A DNA stretch of 36,723 bases, from contig JAHBMJ010000752.1 in assembly GCA_018398765.1 (NCBI GenBank), positions 5,001-41,723 of the forward strand. The letters are read 5' to 3'. The position numbers were made by a program, and so were the translations under genes. Shown here one piece after another: positions 1 through 15,600 of the stretch. The stretch comes from Chromera velia. Its lineage: Eukaryota; Sar; Chromeraceae. The notes beneath the pieces were generated by a model. It saw only the letters and a list, made by a program, of their open reading frames with translations, searched no databases and was not told the origin of the DNA. Every line of letters starts with the position of its first letter. Position 1 is the first letter of the stretch.

Positions 1-419
1 CTCCGTCGATGGACGTCGCCCCGGACCAGCGCTCCAGCCTGCTTACCCCCTTGATCCGCCCGCTCCTCCTCATTCCTTTGTCCCCCTTTCTGTTTCGTGG
101 GCATCCAGATGTTGGGGCTAGCATTAGAGCCGGGGAAAGCTGGGGCGGGTGCCAGGATAGGGGCGAGGTCGTCTCAAGCACAGAAAAAAGACTCAAACAC
201 AGACAGGCATGCAGTAAAAGGGAGATAAACAGGGAGCGGGGAAGCCAACCCACCCTCTCCTCCCGTTGGCTCTCCCCAGGTTGCCATACTCACTCTTTTC
301 TCTTTCTAAATCATGCTTCCTTGATGCTCTTGACTGTTTTTGATTGGTAGGCATGGGTGCAAAGCGACGCGACTGACACAGACTGAATGAAAACAAACCA
401 CAACGACTGACCCAGAAAG

Positions 420-1030
420 ACAGTTGTCGCATAGGTCCTCAAGCGCCGTTCCTGATCGAGCGCCCTCAAAATCAACGGAACCTGCATTCAATCGCATCTC
501 TGAGAGGTAACAAAGCCAAAAACGACGGTTTAAAGCAAACATCTGCTCAACAGTGCATCATGCGCTGACCTATATAGAGAGATGGAAATGAACACTCACC
601 AGAAAAAGAGTGAAAGCAATCCCAGCTCCTCAACAAAGGCAAAAAGGAATCCCAGATCCTGCATGTAGTCACAGAACAAGAAAAGAATGAAGTTCCAGGT
701 GAGGGTCAGAGGTACATCATGCTCCAATATGATGGAACGGCTTGTAAGCTTTGAGGAAAACAAACGGATGAACCCACCAAAGAGCATGTAAAGGCCCCTC
801 TGGCTCCCTCAAACAGCCCAGTAGGAGTCCCAAATCCTGCCTGCAAATACATACCAAGAAGATAAGGAAGTATGGGAGTTTGGGTAAAAGTGGGCGAGCG
901 CCTGATATGATGCAACGAGGGTTACGGCTAGCTTACGTCTGAGAGGAGACGGAATCTCAAACTCACCAGAAGGAAGACGAAGACAGCCCCAGTTCCCCCA
1001 GCGAGGCAAGCAAGAGCTCGAAAGCTTGCA
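420..1030 (-). repeat. Four diverged tandem segments of about 180 bp with exon-like cores
   Basis: On the minus strand three short cores end in donor-like GTGAGT or GTGGGT with last exon bases at 967, 778 and 600. Cores two and three follow an acceptor-like GCAG and begin GAT-YTG-GGA. In one frame they read as hydrophobic peptides: DLGFLFAFVEELGLLSLFF, DLGLLLGCLREPEGPLHALW and ELLLASLGELGLSSSSF. The intervening stretches also resemble one another (related CATCATAT-type words mid-way, pyrimidines and GCAG at the end). A fourth, weaker core lies at about 420-485. This could be a tandemly duplicated exon of an unrecognised membrane-like gene, or a diverged non-coding minisatellite. I see no start codon, known domain or complete gene, and nothing firm in 1-420 or 1031-1440. 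Confidence 0.4.
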
Positions 1031-1440
1031 TTAGGGCACACAGCAGAATAAGACCTCGACCTAAGATTGGGAGCAAGACGACCCTCTCCAATTTTACCCA
1101 CCTCACCTACTTGATAGAACGAGACGGGGAAATAAACCCATACCCAAAAGAAAAGAGACGGCTGAGGTTTCACCCAAAGTCTGCTACCATGCACGTACGT
1201 CAAAATCGGATTCCGATCAGATTTTAAATCCCCTTGAAAGCTTTGTGAGCCGCAGCGTGCGTGGCCGCCATGGATTATTAATTATTTGGGGGGGCGCGCG
1301 GACGCAGGCTTGCAGTGCCACTTGGTCACGCACCGTCATACGTGCAGGCGCAATACATTTTTTCTATAGCACTCGCTAACTATGATTCATAAACGCAAAA
1401 ATGCACTTGCAGAATGTTTAAAACTCTTTGTTTCTACTTT

Positions 1441-5197
<3,757 letters not shown>

Positions 5198-5210
<13 letters not shown>

Positions 5211-6259
5211 TTATGCCCCTTGCTCCCCTTGCCCCGCTTCTTCCCATCCTTCTTCTTGTCAGGGCAGACGGAAGCAAAGTGATCCTTCTCTCTGCACTCC
5301 TTGCACGTGGCGCCGACAGCGGGGCACTTGTTGTGCTCGCCTCTGTACGGAAGAGTGTACCCGCAGTCCTTACACCTGGGGGCCTTCCTGCTGCTGGACT
5401 CGCTGCGGGACTTAGGCTGTCTGGACTGGCTTCTGCTGCGGGGCTGCTGGGGCTTGCAGTCCTGAGTAGAGTTGGCGACCTCCCTGTCCTCACGGGGCTG
5501 TCTCCCTCTCCCCCTGCCTCTCACCTTCCTCCGTCTGATGGCATGGAGCTTTTGCATCAACCCAACATTGCGGGCGATCTTTTGCAGAAGGGCGTAGGAG
5601 AGGTTGTCATAGTCGAACTTGGAATCCTCATCCTCGGGGGAGACTGGTCTGCCCTTCGCCTCTGCCATCTTCTGCTCAATTGCAGAAATCACGATCTGGG
5701 CGAGGGCAGCGGCGGTGACAACTCCTTTGAACTCATCGTCGGTCACGAGGTTCTCAAGGACCTCCTTCTTCTCGGGATCGGGGGGCACGTAGCCAGCCTT
5801 CTTGCAGGAGAGGATCTGCCCATCCATCCAGTCAGAAGCATCGATCAGCTCCTCATCTTCGCGTCTCTCAAGGGCGCGAAACTTTTCCTTCTCCTCCTGC
5901 GTCTCAATCGTCTGCTCCTTTCCATACTCACTCTTTATTTTTTCAAAGAGTTCTGGTCCTTCGAAGCCCTTGTGTTCCAGCTTGTCCAAGTCGTGGGTCA
6001 TCTTGTGGAACTTTCTTTTCGAGGCTCCTATGTGGAGAGCCGCAGACCAAGCCGCAATCCTCGTTTCTTTATCTGGAATCGCCTTCTCTGACAGGTGGAG
6101 TTTGGCGTTCCGGCCAAAGGCAATGGCCCATGTCTTCATTTCAGCCCTGTTCTGGATAGCAGTCACCCACTCAACCTTGGGGATCACATACTTTGGCTCC
6201 TCTGGAGTATGGTCGAAGCGACCAAGACCAGACAACGCAGAAGGCGAAGGAGTAGACAT
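5198..6259 (-). CDS. gag: Copia-type Gag polyprotein with CCHC zinc knuckle
   Basis: This 353-residue open frame starts at ATG 6259 and stops with TGA at 5200-5198. Gag would form the virus-like particle and package the element RNA in the cytoplasm. The first ~235 residues are charged and helical, as expected of a capsid region. A basic RG/RS-rich stretch follows (about 240-290), then a cysteine-rich tail: CKECREKDHFASVC is a canonical C-x2-C-x4-H-x4-C knuckle, preceded by a looser C-x2-C-x9-H-x2-C. The C-terminus is very lysine-rich, which fits nucleic-acid binding. The frame has no stops, unlike pol. The pol frame overlaps its 3' end by 13 nt in the -1 frame, so Gag is probably the default product and Gag-Pol a frameshift product. 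Confidence 0.82.
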
Positions 6260-7087
6260 TCCTGAAATCGACGGAAGAGAAAAAGAAATCCGACGGACCG
6301 TGCACGCCTGGGGGCAGCAAATGTAGAATATAAGAGGTTTAGGCTACGATCAGGGAAGGGACATCTACTTCATAGGAAAGTTTGTCAGTCAAGGAAGTCG
6401 GAATGATCGGCTGATTCCAACTTCTGTGTAAAGGTCAATCAATCTTAAACGATCAATCGGATGCAATTGATTCGACTCTGCAACATGGATCTGTGTGAGT
6501 CGTGCGTCCCGAGGCCGGCCAGGGAATGTCGGTCCTGATGCGCGCCGTCTCCCGATCGCATGCACGCCTGCTCAACTTCACAAAATACGGCGTATATGAA
6601 GGGGTTAATGGGTCATAAAAATAGTTGGATTTCAATAGTTGCTTTCATGTATAGATTGCAAGAACGGAATCATAACAAATTACTTAATTAACAATTTTTG
6701 ACTTGCATTTCGGGGCACCCGGAATCTAGCCCGGAATAGAAAACAACTACCTTAATTTGCATAGCAAGTTAACATGAAAAGAGCTAGGAACTGAGTTGAA
6801 TAAACCTTTTCTAACAAGTCTTTTACTTGATTGAAACGGATTAATTTTACACAAACTTATACAGACAAAGAGTTTAATTGCTTGATGGTGTCAAGATGGC
6901 CTAGCCGCGTTCAAGCTACTGACGCAGCTTCCAAAGAAAATGGCCGGGCCCGCTATGGAAAGATACTTGGTACTGTCATCAAGCTGGAAGTCAACAAAAT
7001 GTCCTTGAAATTAACTCGTGCATGCACTCTGCCATGCAGTACCAAACTCTACCAGCGATACTGTCACTGGCAAGCTTGTTTATTCCT
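6260..7087. other. No supported gene; region upstream of gag
   Basis: This AT-rich stretch should hold the 5' LTR and primer-binding site of the copia element if they survive. I found neither a clear TG...CA-bounded LTR nor a TGGTA-type primer site. There is also no convincing open frame. Confidence 0.4.
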
Positions 7088-7657
7088 CTACCGGCGGTAC
7101 TTTCTTAACACCCGATCCACCTGATCGATGGTCGGCAGGTTCCACCGCCTCCTAAACTCTTCCCGAGTCCAGTCGGAAGATCTGCCCATCTCCGCTGCCA
7201 GAGCCTCGAGCTCACACATGGCCTCCGCCTTATGAAGCATCTCCGACTCGGAGTATTCCCTCCCATCCACATACGGATGTCTAGATCTAGTTTCAGCACA
7301 GGGAGCCAAATCAGATTCTCCTCCGTCGTGTTCCTTTTGGTCGTGGCTCTCGTCAGGTTTCGACGAGCACTCCATGGGCTTAGGAAGACCTTGAGGGATT
7401 CTGTGGTCGAATTCTTCCAGGTGGGTGTCCAGATCTCTGCGGCTCTCCACACAACCGGGGTGATGCTCCAGCACATCAACACGTTGCCGTTCTGCATCAA
7501 GCTGTCGAAGTTCCCTCGTCGTATCGTACAGTGCGTGGAGTTGCTTTCTGAGTACCACTGCTCTGAGCACATCCCCCCCGTCCCGTGTCTGGTTGCACTT
7601 GCGGTCTATTTCTTTGGTTTTTTCTGCATGCGTTTCTCCTCGATCGGCTTTCGAGAG
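7088..7657 (-). CDS. Hypothetical charged protein, probable 3'-terminal exon
   Basis: An open frame of about 190 codons begins just after a candidate acceptor (CTTACCTAG, AG at 7659-7658) and ends with TAG at 7090-7088. AATAAA lies a few bases past the stop and could be a polyadenylation signal. There is no ATG early in the frame, which fits an internal or terminal exon. The first 80 residues are rich in Arg, Glu, Leu and Gln with heptad-like spacing, suggesting a coiled coil. The C-terminal 60 residues are helical and charged (region around MCELEALAAEMGRSSDW). No family is recognised. A plus-strand frame of similar length covers the same bases but is hydrophobic and looks less protein-like. 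No upstream exon was assigned; 7660-8157 holds nothing I can support. Confidence 0.38.
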   Translation of the reverse strand, partial: LSKADRGETHAEKTKEIDRKCNQTRDGGDVLRAVVLRKQLHALYDTTRELRQLDAERQRVDVLEHHPGCVESRRDLDTHLEEFDHRIPQGLPKPMECSSKPDESHDQKEHDGGESDLAPCAETRSRHPYVDGREYSESEMLHKAEAMCELEALAAEMGRSSDWTREEFRRRWNLPTIDQVDRVLRKYRR

Positions 7658-8157
7658 CTAGGTAAGAGAGCCTGAAGAAATTTAAAATTAAAGGAACAGA
7701 GGGGAGTTGCTTTGGGACACGTCAACATGAAGGACTCACAGAAATGATTCATATCAAGGACACACAGAAACCGTAGTACATGTCAAAGAAGACAGAAGGG
7801 CGAAAAAAAAGAGGCTTTGATTTCTTCACGACGGAATCGAAAGACTTCAGAAGAGTGGAACCAAAAACATGAAGGGCAGCTAGGAACACCAAGAGGGATG
7901 CCTAGCTGTCCTCTTCCGTTCATTTATTAATAATTATTCTGCATCATCATCAAGGAAGCTCGAATCTTCCGTTCGTTTTGTTCCTGTAACTTCAGTTGTC
8001 AGAAAGGAAAGTACACAGATAATGGGTTGAACAAAGTTGTTCAGAAGTCAAGCTGGATTCCTTTTGCCATTCCCTTAATTCATCATCCAGGTGTGCCTCC
8101 CTCCTGCGGCCATCCATTCAGTCGTTCACTTCCTCACGCACGCACTGATGCTCTCAC

Positions 8158-8329
8158 TTACACGTCAGGTTTTTCCTTCTGAAGATCTCGAAACGCCCGC
8201 ATGTTCTCCTCGTACTCCTCTGCCCTTTTTGAGGTGGGACCCAGCTCACAAGAGCAGAAACCTCCCAGTTTTCTCTTCTTCGAATGCATTTCGTCCACCC
8301 AGCCATTCAGGCTGCTGAGGCAGGTGTCG
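8158..8329 (-). CDS. Possible 3'-terminal exon, perhaps of the MYND gene
   Basis: A good acceptor (pyrimidines then GTGTGCAG, AG at 8331-8330) precedes a frame of 57 codons that ends at 8158. The peptide is hydrophilic and ends ENMRAFRDLQKEKPDV, which looks like real coding sequence. It begins one base into a codon, so it needs a donor leaving two bases. I could not find a convincing donor of that phase in the upstream MYND exon, so another exon may lie between. It could equally be the end of a different gene. Confidence 0.35.
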
Positions 8330-8769
8330 CTGCACACAGAAACAGGGGAGAGAGAGGGCTTGGGCAAAGAAGACAATTAGGCGACCAGGTATTTTAAGAG
8401 GAATGTTGAAAGAGAGAAAGACGTTTTGCAGAAACGCGGTCGGATCTTCCACTCCCTTTCTCTCTCTCTCTCCCCCTCTCTCTCCGAGACTGTTGCCTTT
8501 CTAGCACAGGTTCAGGACAGAAGAAGAGAGCTCGAGGAGAGAGACCACACTGGACAACACAACTTCACTTTCAGGTAGAAAACAGAAGAGAAGACACAAG
8601 AGCATTCGAATTCAAATGTGTTGCCTAAGCAGCAAGCATGTCTCCATCTCTGAGCATTGCCATTCAGATCTCATAGCACCCTGACTGACTCATAATGATC
8701 CTTTGGAGGAAGGGAGGAAATCACCTCTTCGCATCCATCCAGCCCTCTCCAGAAAGGGCAGTGCAGATA

Positions 8770-9790
8770 TTAGTCCCAAAAGAAGATCGGAGCAGTCAGG
8801 AAGGTCTCCTCCGTCTCTCTTCGCAGAATCCTCCAGATTCCCAGACACAAAATCGTTCTCAGCTGGTCTCTCCACAAGCCAACCGTTTCAGCCCTCATCA
8901 CCCCCTCCTGTAGGACCCTGACCGTCTCTTCCTCTCCCTCTTCCCCACCCCTTTCCTTCTTCTCCCGTTTGATCGAGACGGAACCTGGCTTCATGCTAAG
9001 CTGAGCCTCCAGTCTCTGCAGGAGCGCGTCCCACTGCTCCCGTTCAGATGCCATCAGCTCGGGTGCGGCATACGAGAAAGGGGGCAATTTCTCTTTCGGA
9101 CTCCACAAACTCGTCTCCCACCTCTGCATATCGAGATACGGAGGGCATTGTGCGCTGGTCTCTTCGACCTTCTCGTCACTGCCAGGGTCCGAATCGCTTC
9201 CTGCATCTTTGGAAGGATGTAGGGGAGAGGTCTGTGCAGCTGCGGCGGACGAAGAAGAGGCTGCGGTGGGCCCATCAGTCTGTGCAACCGGTTCACTCCC
9301 GCCCCTCTCTGCCAGTCTCTTGCACTTTCGCTTGTGCTCCGGCCATGCGCTGCGCTGACACTCGACTGAGCAGTACCGCACGCGCTTGCACCTTGCGCAG
9401 TGGTCAAATCTGTTTTCAAGGCTCTCGAACTGTTTGCAGTTGTCGCAGAAGGAGAAAATTCCTGCGGCTTCAAGACCCTTGTTGACGCGTGGCAGACCTG
9501 CAAGCATCACGCAGCAGTATACCAAAAGCTGTTTCCAACATCTACCTGAAATGGAAGGGCAATTCACAGGAAATCGGCAGGGGAGAGGAGAAAAGGCGGC
9601 GTGTACTTAGATCCGTAGACGAAAGGCAGAGAGCTGTTCTCTTCCTTCCGTCATCCATCCAGAAAAGTCCCTGCGGCACATCTCCGGCTGCACTACTGCA
9701 CTGACCCTTCAGAGCTTCTCCCGATTGGCCCGTCAGTCCGATTTTTGCTCCCCGTGCCTGGGCAAGCTGCAGCTTCACTGGCTCGGACAT
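8770..9790 (-). CDS. MYND-type zinc-finger protein (two exons)
   Basis: Exon 1 is 9790-9706 and exon 2 is 9497-8770. The 208-nt intron starts GTCAGT and ends TTGCAG; the phases join as G|GT, and 85+728 nt gives 270 codons plus stop. The MYND finger occupies residues 46-87: C46-x2-C49, C62-x2-C65, YC71-x3-C75, then W80, H83 and C87, all ligands present. MYND fingers bind zinc and usually mediate protein-protein contacts, often in transcriptional or chromatin regulators. After the finger comes an Ala/Ser-rich low-complexity stretch and then a charged helical region. The last 30 residues before the stop at 8770 look unlike coding sequence, so splicing to a downstream exon is possible. The start ATG lies 74 bp after the stop of the upstream same-strand gene. 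Confidence 0.72.
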
Positions 9791-9864
9791 TGCGATGGCC
9801 GGTTTCCCTCCCTCCTCTCCTGCCCCCCTAACTTGTCCATCTTTTCAATCTGGCGATCCAATTT

Positions 9865-11109
9865 CTAAATCTTCCACCTGGTAACTCGGAAGGCCTCCGT
9901 GTAATACCAGGCAGCCTTCCGCATCAGGCGTGCGTCAAATGGAACCACATCTAGTGCCCACCCCTCGAATCTCTTTCCGGCAGTGTAATACACCTCCTGC
10001 ATCTCCTCATACTGAGACTCCTCCGCCTCTTCCACAAACATCGCAAGCACTTTTTGGCCTGCGTCACACGCAGCGACTGACGCAATTGAATCCCTCGTCT
10101 CCCATCCCCGACGCACTTCGACATGGCCTAGAGGACTCGCACTCCACGAGAGGTTGTCTATAATGATGTGCCCCTTCACCATAAATTTGCTCACCTCTTT
10201 GTCGGCCTTGCCCATTCGAGCGTCCAAATAGAAGGACGCTGCCTGGGTCAGCGTGTTCTCGAACTCACGCGGAAAGAATTCCACATGGGCGACACACAGA
10301 GCTGCGAAAGCAATGGTGTGGACTTCGCTAGATGGTACGGAGAACTGCTGGAGCTGCTCTTCAGAAGCTTTATCGTCCAAAAAGCGCACCAACTGGTTCA
10401 CCACCTTCCCCAGCTTCTCTAGCTCGGGATCGAGTTCCTCTGGGGCTGGCACTTTCGAGCACTCCCCCTCATGAGGACCACAAAACTTCCCAGCAAGACG
10501 AGGAAAAGACAAGCAGGTCAGAATCTCTTCATCCCTTATAGGACCTTCAACGGAAAAGACGCAGCTGGACCAGTGGCAGCACTGATGTGGAAAGATCTCC
10601 CGCAGCTGACAGACAACCATGATCAGACGAACCCGATGTTTCCACCGTTTTCTCCGACTGTTACCAAGTCCTGGCACACGAAGCAACCGTCTACCCGCAT
10701 CCCACACCAACTGGGCATCGCGCGTTCCCACTGCCGCTCTCCATTCGAGCAGAGCAGCTGTCTCCTGGTCGACATCAACGTCGTGTTGCAACCACTCACG
10801 TACTGCGGCTGGAGCCTCTGTTTGCAGCCGGGAGATTCTTTCCCTCTCCTCGTCCGATATTTCATGTGAGGAAGCCTCACGGACATCGAGGGAGGTGACT
10901 GATCTCTCCAGATCTTTCACCAGCATCTCTGCCTTGACGCGCAAGGCGATGGGATCGTTTGGAGAAATGCGAAGAAGCTTCGTGATGGCTTCTTCTTTTC
11001 TCGATCGCAGTTCATCAACCTTGAAGCTCTCATTCATCTGCAGCAGTATGTCTCGGAGACCTTTCGGACCCGGACCCCCTTCACGCTGTCTCGAATTTCC
11101 GCGGGGCAT
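9865..11109 (-). CDS. Hypothetical alpha-helical protein, 414 aa
   Basis: The frame runs from ATG 11109 to TAG at 9867-9865. A GTG-initiated extension of 15 codons upstream is possible, but a likely 5'-UTR intron (GTGAGT at 11190 to CCCAG at 11115) places the ATG four bases after its acceptor, which favours 11109. The first ~70 residues contain a helix-turn-helix-rich segment (EAITKLLRISPNDPIALRVK) that recalls a TPR-type repeat; the rest is helical with several cysteines around residues 180-235. No enzyme motif was recognised. A cryptic intron within the cysteine-rich part cannot be excluded. Its stop is 74 bp from the start of the MYND gene on the same strand, so either two very tightly packed genes or one longer spliced gene is possible. 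Confidence 0.55.
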   Translation of the reverse strand: MPRGNSRQREGGPGPKGLRDILLQMNESFKVDELRSRKEEAITKLLRISPNDPIALRVKAEMLVKDLERSVTSLDVREASSHEISDEERERISRLQTEAPAAVREWLQHDVDVDQETAALLEWRAAVGTRDAQLVWDAGRRLLRVPGLGNSRRKRWKHRVRLIMVVCQLREIFPHQCCHWSSCVFSVEGPIRDEEILTCLSFPRLAGKFCGPHEGECSKVPAPEELDPELEKLGKVVNQLVRFLDDKASEEQLQQFSVPSSEVHTIAFAALCVAHVEFFPREFENTLTQAASFYLDARMGKADKEVSKFMVKGHIIIDNLSWSASPLGHVEVRRGWETRDSIASVAACDAGQKVLAMFVEEAEESQYEEMQEVYYTAGKRFEGWALDVVPFDARLMRKAAWYYTEAFRVTRWKI

Positions 11110-11114
11110 GTCTC

Positions 11115-11190
11115 CTGGGCAATCGAAGTCTAGAGACCCGTACGTTAAGTTCACCGAGAAAGCGTGTCATACAAGCAAGAAGTCACTCAC
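11115..11190 (-). other. Candidate 5'-UTR intron of the hypothetical gene
   Basis: On the minus strand the segment begins GTGAGT and ends TTGCCCAG, four bases before the ATG at 11109. A TATATATA tract lies further upstream at about 11243-11250 and may mark the promoter. Both are sequence matches only. Confidence 0.35.
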
Positions 11191-11830
11191 CAAACAGAGC
11201 TATACACAGTTAGTCAAGCAAAAGCGAGGCAAATTCGCAAAGCTATATATATGGTAAGCCAATTCTCAATTGATGCGCGTGATTGTTGTGACGAGGATCG
11301 AAGTGCATGCATGCGCGCGTAAAGAATCGGCTAGACGAATTTCAGAATCGGTTGCGTGCGTCAATTTTTCAGGCTCTGTATTGCACGCGGACCCTTAAAT
11401 TAATTTTCAAAAATGCATTTCTGCAGAATGACAGTAGAGTATATAACGTTCGATCAGATTGGCCCGGCAAACATGTGTCTTAGTATATATATATATATAT
11501 ACATATGCAAGCATAGAATCCTTGTGCACTAGACCTTGTGAGACTGACTGTCTGCTTGCGTCCATATCTGTACGATCTCTTCAAGCTGCTTGCAGGGCCC
11601 AGAAGGGACGCTCAGTCTGCCTCACGCATGCAGAGACACCCTTCAATGATGCATGCACGTCTGCATTACCCCCTTCAAGGGCCACCCTGAACACCCTCTA
11701 CATCCCTGACTACCACCAACCATCCACGCTCGTTGAGCTGTCACAGGTGCCACTCAAGAGACCACACGAGTGGAGAGACAGTCAGGACCACAAAACCCTC
11801 TCGCTATCGTAAATTGACATCGTCACGGCG
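11191..11830. other. Divergent intergenic region between the hypothetical and channel genes
   Basis: No gene is supported here. The region separates two divergently transcribed genes and contains TATATATA at about 11243-11250 and a (TA)n tract at 11484-11500, either of which could serve as core promoter DNA. An in-frame TAA 24 nt upstream of the channel ATG closes that frame. Confidence 0.35.
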
Positions 11831-12555
11831 ATGGTGATCTCGGAAAGCTTCGTATGTCAACAGGCGGGTGCGTGTGTGTTCGACTGGGAATATGTCTTGT
11901 CACAATTTGTAGTCGGCTTGTTCGTGTTCGTGGCTCTTGCTGTGATTGCACATGTGTCACAACAGAGTCTGAACAACGTGAAGACAGCCACCCTCTCCCG
12001 CGTTTTGCGCCTTGCAAACAATCCAGTTTGGGTTGTTTTCTTAATCCTCGGATCGTGTTTACAGTTTGTGGCGTTCTTCTTTCGCTCGTACAGTCAGGCA
12101 GTGATTGTCGAGGTGTACTTGGTAGAGTTGGTCTTCATTCTCTTCGTCGTCATCGACATGTGCGCCAACCTGCTATCCCATGCCATTGAGAGCCGTGTGA
12201 ACTCCTTCATTATGTCCACTTTGTTGGTGGAATGTTTCAATATGACCTCGGTGGTGATGCTCTCTTCTTTCACTGTGGGGGGAATGAAAGGATGGTTCTC
12301 CTTCAGCTTCCTGGGGGTCATCCGGGTGCCCTTCTGTTTCGGGCGGCAGCTCCACAGACTTCGCCTCTCTCGCATTGCTGCCGAGCTAATCCTTCTGTTC
12401 CTCCGGCTGGCCGTGGTGATCTTCGTGAGCGCCTGTCTGATGTTCACGGTGGAGAACCTAGAGGACCCCCTGGGATCGGACAACCGGGATCCCTCGGTCG
12501 GTCGGTTGGTCGGTCAGTCAGTTGGGATCGAGAAAAGGGGGGGGTGAGGGGGGAG

Positions 12556-12622
<67 letters not shown>

Positions 12623-12627
12623 ACTCA

Positions 12628-12676
<49 letters not shown>

Positions 12677-15600
12677 ACTCACTCACTCACTCACTCACTC
12701 ACTCACTCACTCACTCACCTACTCACTCACCCACTCACTCACCCACTCACACTCGCACAGGCGCACAGACAGAAAGAGCAAGAAATAAGAGACGGTGTCT
12801 CTCCGTCTCTTTGCTGCCTGCTCGTTTCCGAAGAAAAGGAACTGGTTTCACAAGCGCACTTCCATTTTCGTTGAGCAATGAACGAATTCGTGTTCTGCTT
12901 GCATGTGCACCTTAATTTTCCGACTGTCCGTCTGTTTGCCTGTCCCCCACTCTGCCTGCCCCTGTCGCTCTTGCAGGAGTGGACCCTGTTCAGAAGTATT
13001 TACTTCTCCGTGGTCACCTTGAGTACCGTCGGGTCAGTGGAAGCTCCTGCCTAAAGATTTCTCTCACACAGTGGTGTCTGTTGTTAGCAATCCATTGTGG
13101 CAGGCGTGTGTTGGAATGTGTATTGTGAATATGAAGGGTAATCTTGGAAGTATTGGAGGGGGGATTGGATGTGAAAGAGGAGAAAATGAAGGAGTGGTCC
13201 CCAGAGAGAGAGGGGAGGAGAGCCTCTTTTTGTCTTCGTCGAACTCACTCACTCAGAGAGATTCCATTCCATGCCTGCTTGCACTTCAGCAAGGCCAGTT
13301 TTCTGCCGTCTGGGAAAAGCCTGTATTTGCATGTGCATGTATGGTAACAAGGGAATGCTTCCCAGAGTTTTTTTGCAAAAAGATGCAAACAGGATTTTCC
13401 AGCGTGTCCGCTCTCTCGCTCACTTTGTGGCACACATGCGTCACACTGTGGCCTGCAGATACGGCGACTTTTCTCCCTCTACTGTTGTCGGCCGTCTCTT
13501 TGCCTGTGGTGTGATTGGCCTCGGAGTTGCAGTCTTCTCTCTTGCCACCTCCACTCTCCTGGACGTCCTTCGACTGACCAGACAGGGAAGGGGAAACTAC
13601 CGCCCCAAACCCGGAGTCAAATTCCTTGTCGTCACAGGAAACCCCTCCGCTCAAATGATCTGCGAGTTTGTGGCGGAACTTTTCCATCCCGAACGGTCAG
13701 TCAGTCAGTCAGGGCCCGTATATCAGTCAGACTCATATTTTTTTTCTATTAAAATGATATCTCCTCAAGGGTGCGCTGCTAGCCTTCCATTTGTTTGTCC
13801 GCCTGTCTGTCTTCCTTTGTCACTGCGTTGCCCTGAATGAGTGTACATATCTGCAAATTCCGCACCACACTCAGACAAAAGATAACAATGAATTTTTAAA
13901 AACCAGTCGCATGACAACATTCATTTCCCTTGCAGGCTCCAGGCTCTGGACTCTCCCCTTGAGTGTGTCGTTTTGTTTCCCCGTGCTGCCGAGGCGAACT
14001 TGGAGGCGGTGGGCGACTGGTTGAAGGATCCTTCGAATGTCCGACTCAGGAGAAGGGTCACAGTACTACAAGTGGGGAGGGGAAGGGGACAGATTGAATA
14101 ATGATCTCCTGTTTGATGACTTCGATCACGTGTCCTTGGTTGTGATTGAGTTTTTGGAATGCTTCGTCGTTTTTTGACCTCCGCCTGTCGTTTCGTCTTT
14201 CGCGATTTTGTTTTTCGAATTCCTTGACATTTTTGCTGCTCTTTTCTCTCAGTATTCAACTTGCTCTATCACTCCATAGGGTTGCTCTTCTGGTTTTCTG
14301 GCAGCATGAAATTTGGTCTGCACCTTTTTCGTACATGAATGCAGGGGTCTGCCCTCGACCCCCCCGACCTCGCGAGGGTGAGCATCGAGAGAGCAGAGGC
14401 GGTGTTCGTCCTCCCGGATCTCCTAGCAGCAGATGTACGTAAGGGGGGGGGTTGGAGGGGGATTTTTTGTTATTTGGGGGTTTAACTCAAATGCATCTAG
14501 TATGCACATCAATTTCTCTCTGAATTCAAAGCCGTCCGCTAAGTGGGTCTTTTGAGTGACGAGCAGAAAGTGTATATTCCTGTTCCGAAGGCATTCGAGA
14601 TCCTTGCCATTGCCTTTTCCTTTCCACCATCACGCCACACATTTGCATGCCTGCATGCAGACCTCTAGGGAGGACAAAGAGAACGCGGTGAGGGTCCTGT
14701 CAGTCAAGGCAAAGGCGAAGAAGCTGAGAGTCCTCTGCCTCCTCCACAAAGGACAGCACAAGTACACTCTACATGCTGCGGGTCTAGACAGGTCAGGAGA
14801 TTCATTCAGTCAGTCTGAGACACACAGGCAGGAATGTGTTGGAGCAGGAGAAAGAAAGAGGCATCGCGTGGCTGAGCGACTATCTCAATTAACTTCTGTA
14901 TCTGCTGGCGGCCAACCCACTGAGGGGTTCAAATTTAAAGTCCTCAACATTGCATGCGAACCCAAGAAGCATGCCAGATTGATTCCAGCACAAAGGACTC
15001 CTTCTGCTTATAGCTGCTCCTCACCTTTGTGTTGAATGTACCCGATGGGCTTCTGTCTTGAGACGTCCTGTTTCTGATTTATGTGCAGAGGAGACGTCCT
15101 GTGCATCGACGAGTTCAACCAGACCTTGCTTGCAAAGTCCTGTCTTGTCCCTGGCTTCTGCACTTTGGTGAGCAACCTGTTCAGAGCGGTGGGGGACGAG
15201 GACCTCAGACGCGCTCTGGAAGGTCGATCCGACAGCAGCTGGGTGAGGGAGTACACCGACGGGCTGGTAAGGGAGGTCTACGAAGTCCCTCTGTCCACAG
15301 GGTACTGCGGTTGCACCTTCATGGAAGTGCTCTTGGACGTGCTCGCAAGGTGAGGAGAAGCGCAGCAGTGTGTGTGGAGGGGATGTGTTGACTACACACT
15401 TTTCTTTTGCTGCGTTCATGCATGGACAATTGATTTTCTTTTCATGGGGAACTTGGGGATCTTCGTCAATGAGTTTGCGTGCATGACAGGTCTCGAGGAC
15501 ATTGTCCAGGGGAATACTTACCCAGAGTCATGCAGTCATTTCTGTCCCTTTGCCATATATTTGTATTTGTGAGACCTCAGACACAAGGGTATCTGTCCAT

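Noticed and set aside
5213-6091. 292-codon plus-strand frame opposite gag
   Set aside because: Leu/Ala-rich antisense shadow; the gag zinc knuckle is on the minus strand.
11459-11812. 117-codon plus-strand frame before the channel
   Set aside because: Starts in a (TA)n tract and shows no protein-like features; the channel has its own ATG with an upstream in-frame stop.
12522-12915. Open frames through the compound microsatellite
   Set aside because: They translate repeats only and lie inside channel intron 1.
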